Shown here: one piece after another, positions 52,259 through 61,565 of the stretch | Position numbering within the stretch: position 1 is the stretch's first letter | How the letters are laid out: every line of letters starts with the position of its first letter | From: Defluviitoga tunisiensis | GTDB lineage: Bacteria; Thermotogota; Thermotogae; Petrotogales; Petrotogaceae | Assembly: GCF_000953715.1 (NCBI RefSeq) | Contig: NZ_LN824141.1 | Span: 1 to 64,000 of the forward strand | Reading direction: 5' to 3' | DNA length: 64,000 nucleotides | Made by a program: the position numbers and the translations under genes | Notes under the pieces: generated by a model | Seen by the model: only the letters and a program-made list of their open reading frames with translations | What the model was told of the DNA's origin: nothing | Database searches by the model: none

Positions 52259-53164
52259 ATGATAATAATCAGACCCCTTTTGCTTTTTTTAGGATTTATT
52301 TTTCAATACATTCCGTTTTTGCAATTTTTTGGAGTAGCTATTTTATTTTTTACATATTTTGCTTTAATAAGAAATAGAAATACTCACATCAAAATAATGA
52401 AACAAGTATATGAAGCTAATAACTGGCAATTCCCTGATATAAAAGAAGAAGTAGCAAATTTTTGGTTTGCAATGTACATTATATCAATTATCGTTATGTC
52501 ACTTTTCTATTCATTTTTAGCTAAAAAATTAATTAATATACCTTTTGAAGAATGGCAAAGCATTTCCATCCCTAACTGGTATTTTTACGTTTTCTTTGGT
52601 TTCTTTATTTTAAGTTGGGTATCTTATGCCACAATGATAAACAGAATCGTTAAGGACCAATGGCAACTTCAAGAATCTGAAATCTCTCATAATATTGTTA
52701 AAAATCGTTTTATTAAATTAAGAAATGGAAATACTGCAATGCTTCTTAGAATTATAACCTTGGATATATATGAATGGCTTTTGCTCTTTTTTCTGATCAG
52801 AGAAACCACTATGCATTATATAGAAGACGGTACAGCAACAGGTAAATTTGCTATCCCTGTTTCATCAGGAGATTTAAAAAAAACTGATATCGAGCCAATC
52901 CAAGATATAAAAGTTAAAGAGAAAACCTTAGAACCTGCTAAAACTAAAGCCTTAAAAGAGCGAAAAGAAGAAAATCTCGATGAAATATACAACGAACTAA
53001 TTAAAAAAATTAAAGGAATGGATGATAAAGAAAAATATAGCACTATTTTTGCAGATGTGACTATTATTAAAAACAAAGAAATATCAAAACAAATACTTAA
53101 TAAACTACTTGAAGAAGGATATATCACTAAAGAAGAATTTAATAAATTAATGGAATTTATTTAA
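52259..53164 (+). CDS. Membrane protein with SHOCT-like C-terminus, unknown function
   Basis: The 301-residue protein has about four hydrophobic helices in residues 1-190 (IRPLLLFLGFIFQYIPFLQFF, YIISIIVMSLFYSFL, FYVFFGFFILSWVSY, LDIYEWLLLFFLI). A charged linker follows and then a helical tail ending ILNKLLEEGYITKEEFNKLMEFI. That tail resembles the short C-terminal SHOCT motif often attached to membrane proteins. No catalytic motif is visible. GGAGGAAAAAA precedes the ATG. It may share transcription with the sugar genes downstream, but a faint repeat lies between. Confidence 0.6.
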   Translation: MIIIRPLLLFLGFIFQYIPFLQFFGVAILFFTYFALIRNRNTHIKIMKQVYEANNWQFPDIKEEVANFWFAMYIISIIVMSLFYSFLAKKLINIPFEEWQSISIPNWYFYVFFGFFILSWVSYATMINRIVKDQWQLQESEISHNIVKNRFIKLRNGNTAMLLRIITLDIYEWLLLFFLIRETTMHYIEDGTATGKFAIPVSSGDLKKTDIEPIQDIKVKEKTLEPAKTKALKERKEENLDEIYNELIKKIKGMDDKEKYSTIFADVTIIKNKEISKQILNKLLEEGYITKEEFNKLMEFI

Positions 53165-53185
53165 ATATTTTTTCTGTGATTTTAT

Positions 53186-53310
53186 TGTATAAGGGTTACA
53201 AAGCGAAGCAAGATTATGTAAGTTGAACTATTTTAAAAGTTGGAATGATAAATTTCAAATTTTAGAATTTTTGAAGACAGTGTATAAATTCAATTGAAGG
53301 AGGCTTTTTT
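53186..53310 (+). repeat. Faint leader-repeat remnant upstream of the aminotransferase
   Basis: TTGTATAAGGGTTACAAAGCGAAGC resembles the TTTATAAGGGTC...GGGCGAAGCCC unit near 29 kb, and TTTTAGAATTTTTGAAG resembles the end of the AT-rich module before murE. The match is weak and reported only because position and orientation agree with the other copies. Confidence 0.35.
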
Positions 53311-53312
53311 AC

Positions 53313-54566
53313 TTGTTTGTTCCTCTATCTGGAACTGATATAACAGATCTAGAAATTAATTGTGTCTTAGACGTTTTAAATTCTGGCAGATTAGCTTTAG
53401 GACCTTACCTGGATAAATTTGAGACAATTGTAAAGGATTATGTTAATAGTACTTATTCGGTTGCAGTGAATAGTGGAACTTCTGCGCTACATTTAATTTT
53501 GAGATCTTTAGGCTTTAAGAGCGGAGATAAAATGATTGTAACCCCGTTTACTTTTATTTCTTCTGCTAACGTCTCACTTTTTGAAAATGGTAAACCCGTT
53601 TTTATAGATATTGATCATAAAACTTATAATATGTCTACAGCAAACCTAAAACATTTTGTTGAAGTAGAATACCAAGGGGATGTTTCTTATTTCATGGGAG
53701 TCGATATATTCGGAATTCCTCTTGAGTGGGATAATATTTATGAAATATTACCGAATGAAATTAAAATAATTGAAGACTCTTGCGAAGCTCTTGGTGGAGA
53801 ATATAAAAATCAGAAATTAGGGACCTTCGGAGATGCTGGGGCATTTGCTTTTTACCCTAATAAACAAATAACAACCGGTGAAGGAGGCATTATTGTCACA
53901 GATCATGAAGAAATATATGATTTATGTAAATCAATGTCAAACCAAGGAAGAGGGAAAAATGGTGAATGGTTAATAAGCGAACGTTTAGGATACAATTATA
54001 GAATGGATGAGATGTCCGCTGCTTTAGGTTATGCTCAAATGAAAAGAATTAACGAAATAAGTAAAAAAAGAAAACAGAAAGCTGATAACTATTTTGAGTT
54101 GTTTAAAAACGACGGTAGGGTAGTACTTCCTTATATCCCTCAAGAAGTTACTCAAGAAAGTTGGTTCGTATTTGTTTTAAGATTAAACTTAGAATGGCTT
54201 TCACAATTTTTGAATATCCCGAAATGGGTTCAAGACTTCGATATCCCTATAAGAATTGAAGGAGAAAAAAATCAAAAAGAATGGCACAATTTGATAAAGC
54301 AATTACGTGCTATTTTAAATAATTTACTTAAAAAATTAAATAATAAAGGAGTCCAATCAAAGAATTATTTTTATCCTTTACATCTTCAACCATTTTATAA
54401 AAAGTTATTTGGATATGATGAGGGTGATTTCCCAATAACAGAATTAGTGTCTTCACTAACCGTTGCTATACCTTTCTTTAGCAACATTACATTTGAACAA
54501 CAAACTTATGTTCATAAAATTATTTCAGATAGTTTAGAGGAGATTAAGGATGAAGCATCTATCTAA
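53313..54566 (+). CDS. DegT/DnrJ/EryC1-family sugar aminotransferase
   Basis: PLP-dependent aminotransferase acting on a nucleotide-linked keto-sugar. The family motifs are VNSGTSALHLILRSL (about 53-67), IEDSCEALGGEYKNQ (about 153-167), and FYPNKQITTGEGG with PLP-lysine Lys184. The length of 417 is about 30-40 longer than usual because of an insertion around residues 300-345. It overlaps the downstream 4,6-dehydratase gene by 17 bases. Together they could convert UDP-GlcNAc to a UDP-4-amino-4,6-dideoxy sugar, as PglF/PglE do. The specific sugar is inferred. Confidence 0.87.
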   Translation: MFVPLSGTDITDLEINCVLDVLNSGRLALGPYLDKFETIVKDYVNSTYSVAVNSGTSALHLILRSLGFKSGDKMIVTPFTFISSANVSLFENGKPVFIDIDHKTYNMSTANLKHFVEVEYQGDVSYFMGVDIFGIPLEWDNIYEILPNEIKIIEDSCEALGGEYKNQKLGTFGDAGAFAFYPNKQITTGEGGIIVTDHEEIYDLCKSMSNQGRGKNGEWLISERLGYNYRMDEMSAALGYAQMKRINEISKKRKQKADNYFELFKNDGRVVLPYIPQEVTQESWFVFVLRLNLEWLSQFLNIPKWVQDFDIPIRIEGEKNQKEWHNLIKQLRAILNNLLKKLNNKGVQSKNYFYPLHLQPFYKKLFGYDEGDFPITELVSSLTVAIPFFSNITFEQQTYVHKIISDSLEEIKDEASI

Positions 54567-56403
54567 AAGATCTTTCAAACTAATTATCATTGATTATCTT
54601 TTATTTTTTGTTTCATACATAATAGCAATGTTCATACGTTTTCAATTTGATTTTTCTGAAATGATAAAATATTTATCTCCTGTAATACTCTTTCCATTAA
54701 TTATGGTAGGAGCATTTTATTTTGGAGGAATTTATCAATATATTTGGCGATTTGCTACATTAAATGAATTAAAACCTATTTTTAAGAGCACACTTATAGG
54801 CTTTCTCATAAACATATTTCTTTTTGAAGCTTTAAGAAGATATGTAACAAGTTTTTTTATACTACCTTTTAGTGTAGCTGCAACAGCTTCGTTAGTTGGA
54901 GTAGTTCTAGTTTCAATAAGTCGTATTTACTGGTTTTCAAAATACTCTAAAAAAGATAAAAAACAAACATATGGAACTAAAAGAATTATAATAATAGGTG
55001 CTGGAGATGCTGGTACAGAACTATTAGACGAATTTGAAAGACATCCAGAAGAAGGCAAAGTCGTTGGCTTTTTAGATGATGATCCTGAAAAAATAGGAAG
55101 AATTATTAGAGGATATCCGGTTTTGGGAACAACATCCGAAGTCATGAGATTTGTTGAAAAACTTAATGTAAACGAGGTAATAATTGCTATTCCCAGTGCA
55201 ACCTCTTCACAAATTAAAAGAATTATAAACTATATAGACACAACAAAAGTTAGATTAAAAACCCTACCCGGAATATTAGAAATACTAGATAATAAACTTT
55301 CTTTAGGATTTTTAAGAGATGTTGATATCTCAGACCTTTTAGGTAGAAAAGAAATAAAGGTAAATCTCAAAGAAATCAAAAATTATATTAAAGATAAAAA
55401 CATACTTGTAACTGGTGCTGGAGGAAGTATTGGCTCAGAGATATGTAGACAGGTCCTTCCTATGAATCCTAAAACACTTTTTTTACTTGGAAAAGGAGAA
55501 AACAGTATTTTTGATATAAAAAATGAATTACAAGAAAAGTTCCCAGATTCGAATATTGAAGAAATTATTGCAGATGTCTCAGATGAAAACAGAATTAGAC
55601 ATCTCTTTTCTAAATACAAATTTGATGTGGTATTTCATGCTGCTGCACATAAGCATGTACCTTTAATGCAAAAAAATCCTACAGAAGCATTAAAAGTTAA
55701 CTCCTTAGGAACATATTATGTTGCTAAAGTTGCAAGAGAATATGGAGTTGAAAGATTCGTTTTTATATCTACAGACAAAGCCATAAAACCTACTTCAATA
55801 ATGGGGGCATCTAAAAGACTTGCTGAAAAAATCATAAAATCTATTTCAAACTCTTCTAAAACTAATTATGGTATAGTTAGATTTGGAAATGTTCTTGGAA
55901 GTAGAGGAAGTGTGATTCCTATATTTAAGGAACAAATAAAAAAAGGTGGACCTGTTACTGTCACACATCCAAAAATGAAACGTTACTTTATGACTATCCC
56001 TGAGGCTGTATCTTTAGTACTTCAATGTGGGCAGTTTGCACAAAACGCAGAGATTTATGTTTTAGACATGGGAGAACCAATAAATATAGATCATCTAGCA
56101 AGAGACCTGATAAAACTATCTGGTTATATCCCCGATCAAGATATTAAGATAGTGTATACAGGTGTTAGACCAGGAGAAAAACTTTATGAAGAACTATTTT
56201 CAAAAGACGAGGATTTTGAAAAAACAAAAAATGAACGAATTTTTATTGCAAAATCCAATAATGACATTTTACTTGAAGAAGATTTAGAAGCACTAATAAA
56301 ACAAATTAACAAAATAATTATCGAATATGATTATAATGAAATGAAAAATCTATTTAAACAATACATTCCCGATTCCAATGTTATTTTTTCGGAAATTATA
56401 TAA
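54550..56403 (+). CDS. Membrane-bound nucleotide-sugar 4,6-dehydratase (CapD/PglF/WbpM type)
   Basis: A 617-residue protein with four N-terminal transmembrane helices (about 10-125). A first Rossmann CoA-binding-like domain (IIIIGAGDAGTELLDEF) is followed by the catalytic SDR domain beginning at VTGAGGSIGSEICRQ (about 286-300). The FISTDKAIKPTSIMGASKRLAEK segment is the typical variant active site of this family. Members dehydrate UDP-GlcNAc at C4/C6 for O-antigen, capsule or protein glycan sugars. The start lies within the aminotransferase gene, implying coupled translation. Confidence 0.9.
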   Translation: MKHLSKRSFKLIIIDYLLFFVSYIIAMFIRFQFDFSEMIKYLSPVILFPLIMVGAFYFGGIYQYIWRFATLNELKPIFKSTLIGFLINIFLFEALRRYVTSFFILPFSVAATASLVGVVLVSISRIYWFSKYSKKDKKQTYGTKRIIIIGAGDAGTELLDEFERHPEEGKVVGFLDDDPEKIGRIIRGYPVLGTTSEVMRFVEKLNVNEVIIAIPSATSSQIKRIINYIDTTKVRLKTLPGILEILDNKLSLGFLRDVDISDLLGRKEIKVNLKEIKNYIKDKNILVTGAGGSIGSEICRQVLPMNPKTLFLLGKGENSIFDIKNELQEKFPDSNIEEIIADVSDENRIRHLFSKYKFDVVFHAAAHKHVPLMQKNPTEALKVNSLGTYYVAKVAREYGVERFVFISTDKAIKPTSIMGASKRLAEKIIKSISNSSKTNYGIVRFGNVLGSRGSVIPIFKEQIKKGGPVTVTHPKMKRYFMTIPEAVSLVLQCGQFAQNAEIYVLDMGEPINIDHLARDLIKLSGYIPDQDIKIVYTGVRPGEKLYEELFSKDEDFEKTKNERIFIAKSNNDILLEEDLEALIKQINKIIIEYDYNEMKNLFKQYIPDSNVIFSEII

Positions 56404-56450
56404 AGGCAGAACTTTTTAATATAATATATTTTAAAAGAGGGGGATGACAA

Positions 56451-57227
56451 TTGTATTTTTTTGATAAAATACCAGAAAATACGTATGTTTCACCTATCTC
56501 AAAAGAACTATATATTAAAGGCGATCGAAATGAAGCTGTTTTATTATTGCATGGTTATACTGGCTCTCCACATGATATGTATTATTTGGGGAAGGAGCTT
56601 AATAAAGGTGGATTTACCGTATACATTCCTCGACTTCCAGGACACGGAACTAATTCACAAGATTTTTTAAATTCTAATTGGCATGATTGGCTAAGAAAAT
56701 CATTAGAGTCCTACTTAAATTTAAAATCTTACTATGAAAAAGTGTATGTTATAGGATTATCAATGGGTGGAGTTTTGACAGCCCTTATTGCAGAAAAATT
56801 TGAACCTGAAAAGATTGTTTTAGCTGCACCTGCTTTTATTGCTACCGATTGGAGAATCAAATTGACACCTTTCTTTAAATATTTCATTAAGAAAGTCCCA
56901 AAAAATAATCCTCCTGTTTTTGAGGATGAAAGATTAAATTATCTTGCTCAGCAGTATTGGAATTATGATTGGCCTTCAAAGGCTGCAGAACTTTATAAAC
57001 TTCAAAAAATGGCTACAAAAAATCTTTCAAAGATTACTTCTGATACCTTTATAATACTTTCAAAAAAGGATGACGCAGTACCTTTTTACGTCAAAGATCT
57101 CATTGAAAATAATATAAAATCGAAGAAAACTTTCTTAATTCTCGAAAATAGTGGTCATGTTGTTGTTAACGATAGTGAAAGAGAAAAAGTTGCACAAGAA
57201 ACATTAAAATGGTTAAAAATCGAATAA
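56451..57227 (+). CDS. Alpha/beta hydrolase, carboxylesterase type
   Basis: A 258-residue serine hydrolase. The oxyanion HGYTGSPHDM segment is at about 34-43, the nucleophile elbow GLSMGG at about 99-104, the acid is probably the Asp in LSKKDDAVPFYV, and His is in NSGHVVVND near 239. This pattern matches thermophilic Est30-type carboxylesterases and monoglyceride lipases. There is no signal peptide. The start is TTG at 56451 after GAGGGGGATG, supported by the ribosome site. Confidence 0.87.
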   Translation: MYFFDKIPENTYVSPISKELYIKGDRNEAVLLLHGYTGSPHDMYYLGKELNKGGFTVYIPRLPGHGTNSQDFLNSNWHDWLRKSLESYLNLKSYYEKVYVIGLSMGGVLTALIAEKFEPEKIVLAAPAFIATDWRIKLTPFFKYFIKKVPKNNPPVFEDERLNYLAQQYWNYDWPSKAAELYKLQKMATKNLSKITSDTFIILSKKDDAVPFYVKDLIENNIKSKKTFLILENSGHVVVNDSEREKVAQETLKWLKIE

Positions 57228-57366
57228 TAATAATATTTAATTTAATGACAGTATCCTTTTAACCTGTTTTTTTTATAATATATATGATTGTTTTTGTCGG
57301 ATTTATTCTCTTTAGGTTCACACTTTATCGTATTATATGTGTCTAATTATGATAGGAGGAAATCAT

Positions 57367-58284
57367 ATGAAAATTAGTATAATCGGAATAGGAAGAGTAG
57401 GTTCAAGCACCGCATTTGCTATTGTTAATAAGGCATTGGTTGAAGAATTAGTACTAATTGATATGAATAAAAATCTAGCTGAAGGGGAGGCTTTAGATCT
57501 TCTACACGCCTCAAGCTTTCATAAACGTACTGTAATAAGAGCTGGAGACTATGAAGATATAACAGGCAGTAACATAATAATAATAACTGCTGGTGCGGCT
57601 CAAAAACCAGGTGAAACAAGACTAGATTTAGTTTTAAAGAATGCTAAAATAATCCAAGAAATATCTCAAAATATTAAAAAATATGCTCCAAATAGTATCG
57701 TTATAAATATTACTAACCCTGTTGATGTTATGAGTTATGTTGCTTGGAAAACAACGGGCTTTGAATCTAACAGAGTAATTGGAACTGGTACTATATTAGA
57801 TACAGCAAGACTTAGAGCATTGATTGGTTACAATTGTGGAATTTCACCTATGAGTATCCATGCCTACATAATAGGTGAACACGGTGATTCTGAATTAGCA
57901 GTATGGAGTTCTGCTATGATTGGAGGAGTTCCTATAACAAATTTCTGTGAAGATTGTCCTTTTGAACAAAAATGTAATTTGCAGTTAGAAGAAATTTTTG
58001 AAGAGGTTAAAAATTCAGCCTATAAGATAATAGAAAAAAAGGGAGCGACCAATTATGGTATAGCTTCTGCTACCGCTGCACTTGCAGAAGCTATAATAAA
58101 AAATGAAGGAAGAGTATTCACTCCATCAGTATTAGTAGACAATGTATATATTGGATATCCAGCTATAATTAATAAAGATGGAATAGAAAGAATTGTTAAT
58201 ATTTCGTTGAACGAAGAAGAAAACGAAAAATTTGAGGTATCAAAGAATATAATCAAAGAATATATAGAAAAAATTAATATCTAA
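57367..58284 (+). CDS. ldh: L-lactate dehydrogenase
   Basis: NAD-dependent 2-hydroxyacid dehydrogenase. The glycine loop [12 protein letters not shown] is at the N-terminus, the substrate loop reads [13 protein letters not shown] with Gln at the specificity position (lactate, not malate), and the catalytic histidine is in IGEHGDSE. The ATG at 57367 is chosen because AGGAGG lies 7-8 bases before it; an ATG 30 bases upstream lacks a site. The length is 305 residues. It probably regenerates NAD+ during sugar fermentation. It is a single gene. Confidence 0.93.
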   Translation: MKISIIGIGRVGSSTAFAIVNKALVEELVLIDMNKNLAEGEALDLLHASSFHKRTVIRAGDYEDITGSNIIIITAGAAQKPGETRLDLVLKNAKIIQEISQNIKKYAPNSIVINITNPVDVMSYVAWKTTGFESNRVIGTGTILDTARLRALIGYNCGISPMSIHAYIIGEHGDSELAVWSSAMIGGVPITNFCEDCPFEQKCNLQLEEIFEEVKNSAYKIIEKKGATNYGIASATAALAEAIIKNEGRVFTPSVLVDNVYIGYPAIINKDGIERIVNISLNEEENEKFEVSKNIIKEYIEKINI

Positions 58285-58432
58285 ATGCTCTTTAACGCAT
58301 TTTGTTGAAATAATTTAAAATACTTAACCAGGTAAAATAATGTCTATAATTGTATTAGAACGAATAGGTTAATTTTTGGTTAACTTAATATATAGTTTAA
58401 ATTAATTAATCATTTTTAGTATTATTACGTAG

Positions 58433-58438
58433 TATAAT
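58433..58438 (+). promoter_or_regulatory. Possible -10 box of the lipoprotein/ABC exporter operon
   Basis: A consensus TATAAT lies about 50 bases before the predicted lipoprotein start. No good -35 is visible, so the call is tentative. Confidence 0.4.
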
Positions 58439-58486
58439 AGACCGAAATTATTTTAGTGAAACAATTAACTTTTAAGGAGAATAACT

Positions 58487-58738
58487 CTGAAAAATCAAAA
58501 AGTTCTTTTATTAATATTATTAACTGTCATTTTCATTGCATCTTTTATGTTAACAGGATGCGACAAAAGTAGTATTAGTATAGGTATGATAGGAAATAAG
58601 ATGCCATATCGGATCTCTTATCATTTTCACTTGTTCTCTGGACAAAAAAACGGAACGGTTAAGGTTAAGAATGAACAAATAATAAATATTGAATATAAGG
58701 AAGTTTTAACGTTTCTTGGAAAGTCAAATAATTCTTAA
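58487..58738 (+). CDS. Small lipoprotein, apparent CTG start
   Basis: An 83-residue predicted lipoprotein: KNQK, then a hydrophobic stretch (VLLLILLTVIFIASFM), then the lipobox LTGC at residues 18-21 and a short polar domain (about 62 residues). The first in-frame ATG (58547) lies right at the lipobox and would remove the signal peptide. The ribosome site AAGGAG (58474-58479) instead points, with a 7-base spacer, to CTG at 58487, which opens a complete signal peptide. It sits 12 bases before the first ABC ATPase, so it is probably an accessory of that exporter. No family recognised. Confidence 0.7.
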   Translation: MKNQKVLLLILLTVIFIASFMLTGCDKSSISIGMIGNKMPYRISYHFHLFSGQKNGTVKVKNEQIINIEYKEVLTFLGKSNNS

Positions 58739-58750
58739 GGGGGCTTTTAA

Positions 58751-59500
58751 TTGATAAAAGCAATTAATCTTACAAAAAGATTTAAAGATTTTACTGCCGT
58801 CGATTCAATCAATTTGCTAATAAAACCTGGTGAGATATATGGATTCCTTGGACCAAACGGTGCAGGAAAAACTACTACTATTCGTATGCTAACAGGAACT
58901 TTAAAACCTACATCTGGTGAAGTTTTAATAATGGAAAAAAGCTATAAAGATTATGAGTTAGAAATAAAAAGAAACATAGGTGTCGTTCCTGATGAACCTA
59001 AGATGTATGAGAACCTTAAGGGTAGTGAATTCATTGAATTTATTATAAACGTATATAAACTAGATCCCAAAGAAGCTTACAATAGATTTGAAGAAATTTG
59101 TGAAGCTTTCAACATAGACTATATCAACAATTTTATCGGAGACTACTCACACGGTATGAAACAGAAATTAATGGTTGCATCTGTTTTGATGAGGAAACCA
59201 AAAGTAATATTTTTAGATGAACCAACTGTAGGTTTAGACGCAAAGGCTACAAAAATACTTAAAGAAATTCTTCATAAATACAAAGAAGAAGGTTGTTGCA
59301 TATTTTTAACCACTCATATTCTAGAGATTGCAGAAAAAATGTGTGACAGAATAGGAATAATTGATCATGGTAGAATAATCGCAGAAGGAACTCTTGAAGA
59401 ACTTCGAACCCTTTCAAAAACTGGAAGTACAAGTTTGGAGGATATATTCTTAGAACTAACCGGTGGGGAAGAAATAATGGATATCATCAAAGATTTATAA
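58751..59500 (+). CDS. ABC-2 type exporter ATP-binding protein
   Basis: A 249-residue ABC ATPase of the drug/antibiotic/Na+ exporter (NatA/CcmA-like) class. Walker A GPNGAGKTTT is at about 36-45, the signature reads YSHGMKQK, Walker B VIFLDEPTVGLD, and the switch histidine lies in LTTHILE. The start is TTG at 58751 after AGGGGGC. It lies between a lipoprotein and a second ATPase gene. The substrate is unknown. Confidence 0.92.
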   Translation: MIKAINLTKRFKDFTAVDSINLLIKPGEIYGFLGPNGAGKTTTIRMLTGTLKPTSGEVLIMEKSYKDYELEIKRNIGVVPDEPKMYENLKGSEFIEFIINVYKLDPKEAYNRFEEICEAFNIDYINNFIGDYSHGMKQKLMVASVLMRKPKVIFLDEPTVGLDAKATKILKEILHKYKEEGCCIFLTTHILEIAEKMCDRIGIIDHGRIIAEGTLEELRTLSKTGSTSLEDIFLELTGGEEIMDIIKDL

Positions 59501-59565
59501 ACAATAATAATTTAGTTTTTCTTAGATTACATCCATAAAAAGGAAAATAAATAAGGGGGAAACTA

Positions 59566-60285
59566 ATGATAGCTTTAGAAGTGTCTAATTTGGTAAAAAA
59601 ATACGGGGATTTTGAGGCAATAAAAAATATCTCTTTTGAAGTGCGTCAAGGTGAAATTTTTGGATTGATAGGCCCCAATGGTGCAGGAAAAACTACAACA
59701 TTAAGAACAATCTCAACTTTAATTCAAATCACCTCGGGATATATAAAAGTTTATGGTTATGACGTAAAAAAAGAAGGATCTCATGTAAGAAAAATTATTA
59801 GTTATTTACCGGAGGATGCAGGTGCCTATAGAAATTTAACTGGAAAAGAATATTTGGAGTTTGTTGCTAAATTTTTCACCAAAGACAAAAATAGTTTAAA
59901 AAAGATGACAGATAAAGGTATTGAAATTGCAAATCTTAATGAAAGAATAAATGCAAAAATTGATACCTATAGCAAAGGAATGATGAGAAAACTATTAATC
60001 GCTAGAGCTATGATGACAGAACCTAAATTAGCAATTTTAGATGAACCTTCTTCAGGGTTAGATGTTATTAATGCACGTGAAGTCAGAAAAATAATTAAAG
60101 AAAGCGTTAATAACGGAAAAGCTGTTTTACTATCTTCGCACAATATGTTAGAAGTAGAATATATGTGTGACAGAATTGCTCTAATAAACTCAGGAAAAAT
60201 CGTTGAAGTTGGAACTCCAAAAGAATTAAAAGAAAAATACCAAGCCCCAAATATTGAAGATGTGTTTATCGAGGTGATTAAATAA
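59566..60285 (+). CDS. ABC-2 type exporter ATP-binding protein (second)
   Basis: A 239-residue ABC ATPase related to the preceding one but clearly diverged. Walker A GPNGAGKTTT is at about 38-47, the signature reads YSKGMMRK, Walker B AILDEPSSGLD, and the switch region LSSHNMLE. Its stop overlaps the permease start by one base, so this ATPase is probably the partner of the permease at 60285. The two ATPases and two permeases may form one heteromeric exporter or two related ones. Confidence 0.92.
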   Translation: MIALEVSNLVKKYGDFEAIKNISFEVRQGEIFGLIGPNGAGKTTTLRTISTLIQITSGYIKVYGYDVKKEGSHVRKIISYLPEDAGAYRNLTGKEYLEFVAKFFTKDKNSLKKMTDKGIEIANLNERINAKIDTYSKGMMRKLLIARAMMTEPKLAILDEPSSGLDVINAREVRKIIKESVNNGKAVLLSSHNMLEVEYMCDRIALINSGKIVEVGTPKELKEKYQAPNIEDVFIEVIK

Positions 60286-61547
60286 TGTTTTTTAACATGT
60301 TTAAGAAAGAATTAAAAGAAGTTTTGACGATCGGTTCAATTATTTCAATAGCTGCTATGTCATTCGTTTTTGCTATGATCGGTCAAAGTGTTGGAAATAT
60401 AGAAGAAAAGCTTGAAGTTAAACCGGCTATTGGCTTAATTAATAATGACAATGGTATATTTGGTATAATCTCAACACAAATTTTACAGGAAACTTCTGAT
60501 ATTATTTACAATGGTTCTGACAAAAGTGCTGGTTTACAAGAGGTAATTGCTGAAAAGGGAATTGCCTTGATTGAAATTCCTTCTGATTTCTCTGACTCCA
60601 TTTATAACAACGAACAGGGTAAACTCAACATCAATTGGGTTGTTCAAGGAGTTGGTCCTTTTGATGGTATTTCGTCAGATGTATTAGACTATGTTTTAAA
60701 TGCTGTTGAAAAAGAAATATCTAAGATCATAATTACACAAGAACTAGATTTAGATCCTAATTTAATCTTAAATCCTTTAACAACATCCCAAACTACGTTC
60801 TTGAAAGAAAAAGAATTTAGAGGACTATCTCCTAATGAACTCATCAATACTTTTAGCACACAGTCTTATCTCATACCAACACTAATTATGATGATTATTA
60901 TGATGTCAGGATCATCTATTATTTCTTCAATGGGATTAGAAAAAGAAAACAAAACCTTAGAAACTTTGTTAACTCTACCCGTAAAGAGAAATTATATAAT
61001 CTTAAGTAAAATAATTGCAAGTACAATAAGTGGACTAATTCTTGCAGCTATTTACATGGTTGGAATGACTTATTACATGAAGTCTTTTTCTTTTTCCGGT
61101 GTGGTAGATTTACAAGCATATAATTTAACCCTTAATATCTATGATTACACACTTATGGGACTCTCTGTTTTCATGTCACTTTTAGCAGGATTATCACTAT
61201 GTTTGGCGTTAGGTTCTTTTGCCAAAGATTACAAGAGTGCCCAATCTTTGCTCTTTCCAGTAACTGTATTGGCAGTCTTTTCTATGCTTATGACAATGTT
61301 TATGGATTTTTCAACGATGCCTACTTTTATCAAAATTTTCATTTTTATTATTCCTTTCTCGCATCCGATGATGGCTATGAAATCTTTGATGTTAAAAGAA
61401 TACGCTCTTGTCATATCTGGTATTATTTATTCTAGTATCTTTGCTGCAATAATGATAATAATTACAATATTAATATTTAACAGCGATAGATTACTGGTTG
61501 GCAAACTTCAGAAAAACAAAAAAAGCGCTAAAAATCTTGTTTCATAA
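60285..61547 (+). CDS. ABC-2 type exporter permease (NatB-like)
   Basis: A 420-residue membrane protein. The first helix (about 15-33) is followed by a large extracytoplasmic domain (about 40-195), then five more helices from about 197 to 405. The motif MGLEKENKTLETLLTLPVKRNYIILSK (about 225-251) before the second helix is the coupling region typical of the NatB/ABC-2 family. It is coupled to the upstream ATPase by a one-base overlap. Confidence 0.88.
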   Translation: MFFNMFKKELKEVLTIGSIISIAAMSFVFAMIGQSVGNIEEKLEVKPAIGLINNDNGIFGIISTQILQETSDIIYNGSDKSAGLQEVIAEKGIALIEIPSDFSDSIYNNEQGKLNINWVVQGVGPFDGISSDVLDYVLNAVEKEISKIIITQELDLDPNLILNPLTTSQTTFLKEKEFRGLSPNELINTFSTQSYLIPTLIMMIIMMSGSSIISSMGLEKENKTLETLLTLPVKRNYIILSKIIASTISGLILAAIYMVGMTYYMKSFSFSGVVDLQAYNLTLNIYDYTLMGLSVFMSLLAGLSLCLALGSFAKDYKSAQSLLFPVTVLAVFSMLMTMFMDFSTMPTFIKIFIFIIPFSHPMMAMKSLMLKEYALVISGIIYSSIFAAIMIIITILIFNSDRLLVGKLQKNKKSAKNLVS

Positions 61548-61565
61548 TAGGGGGTATAACTAAAA

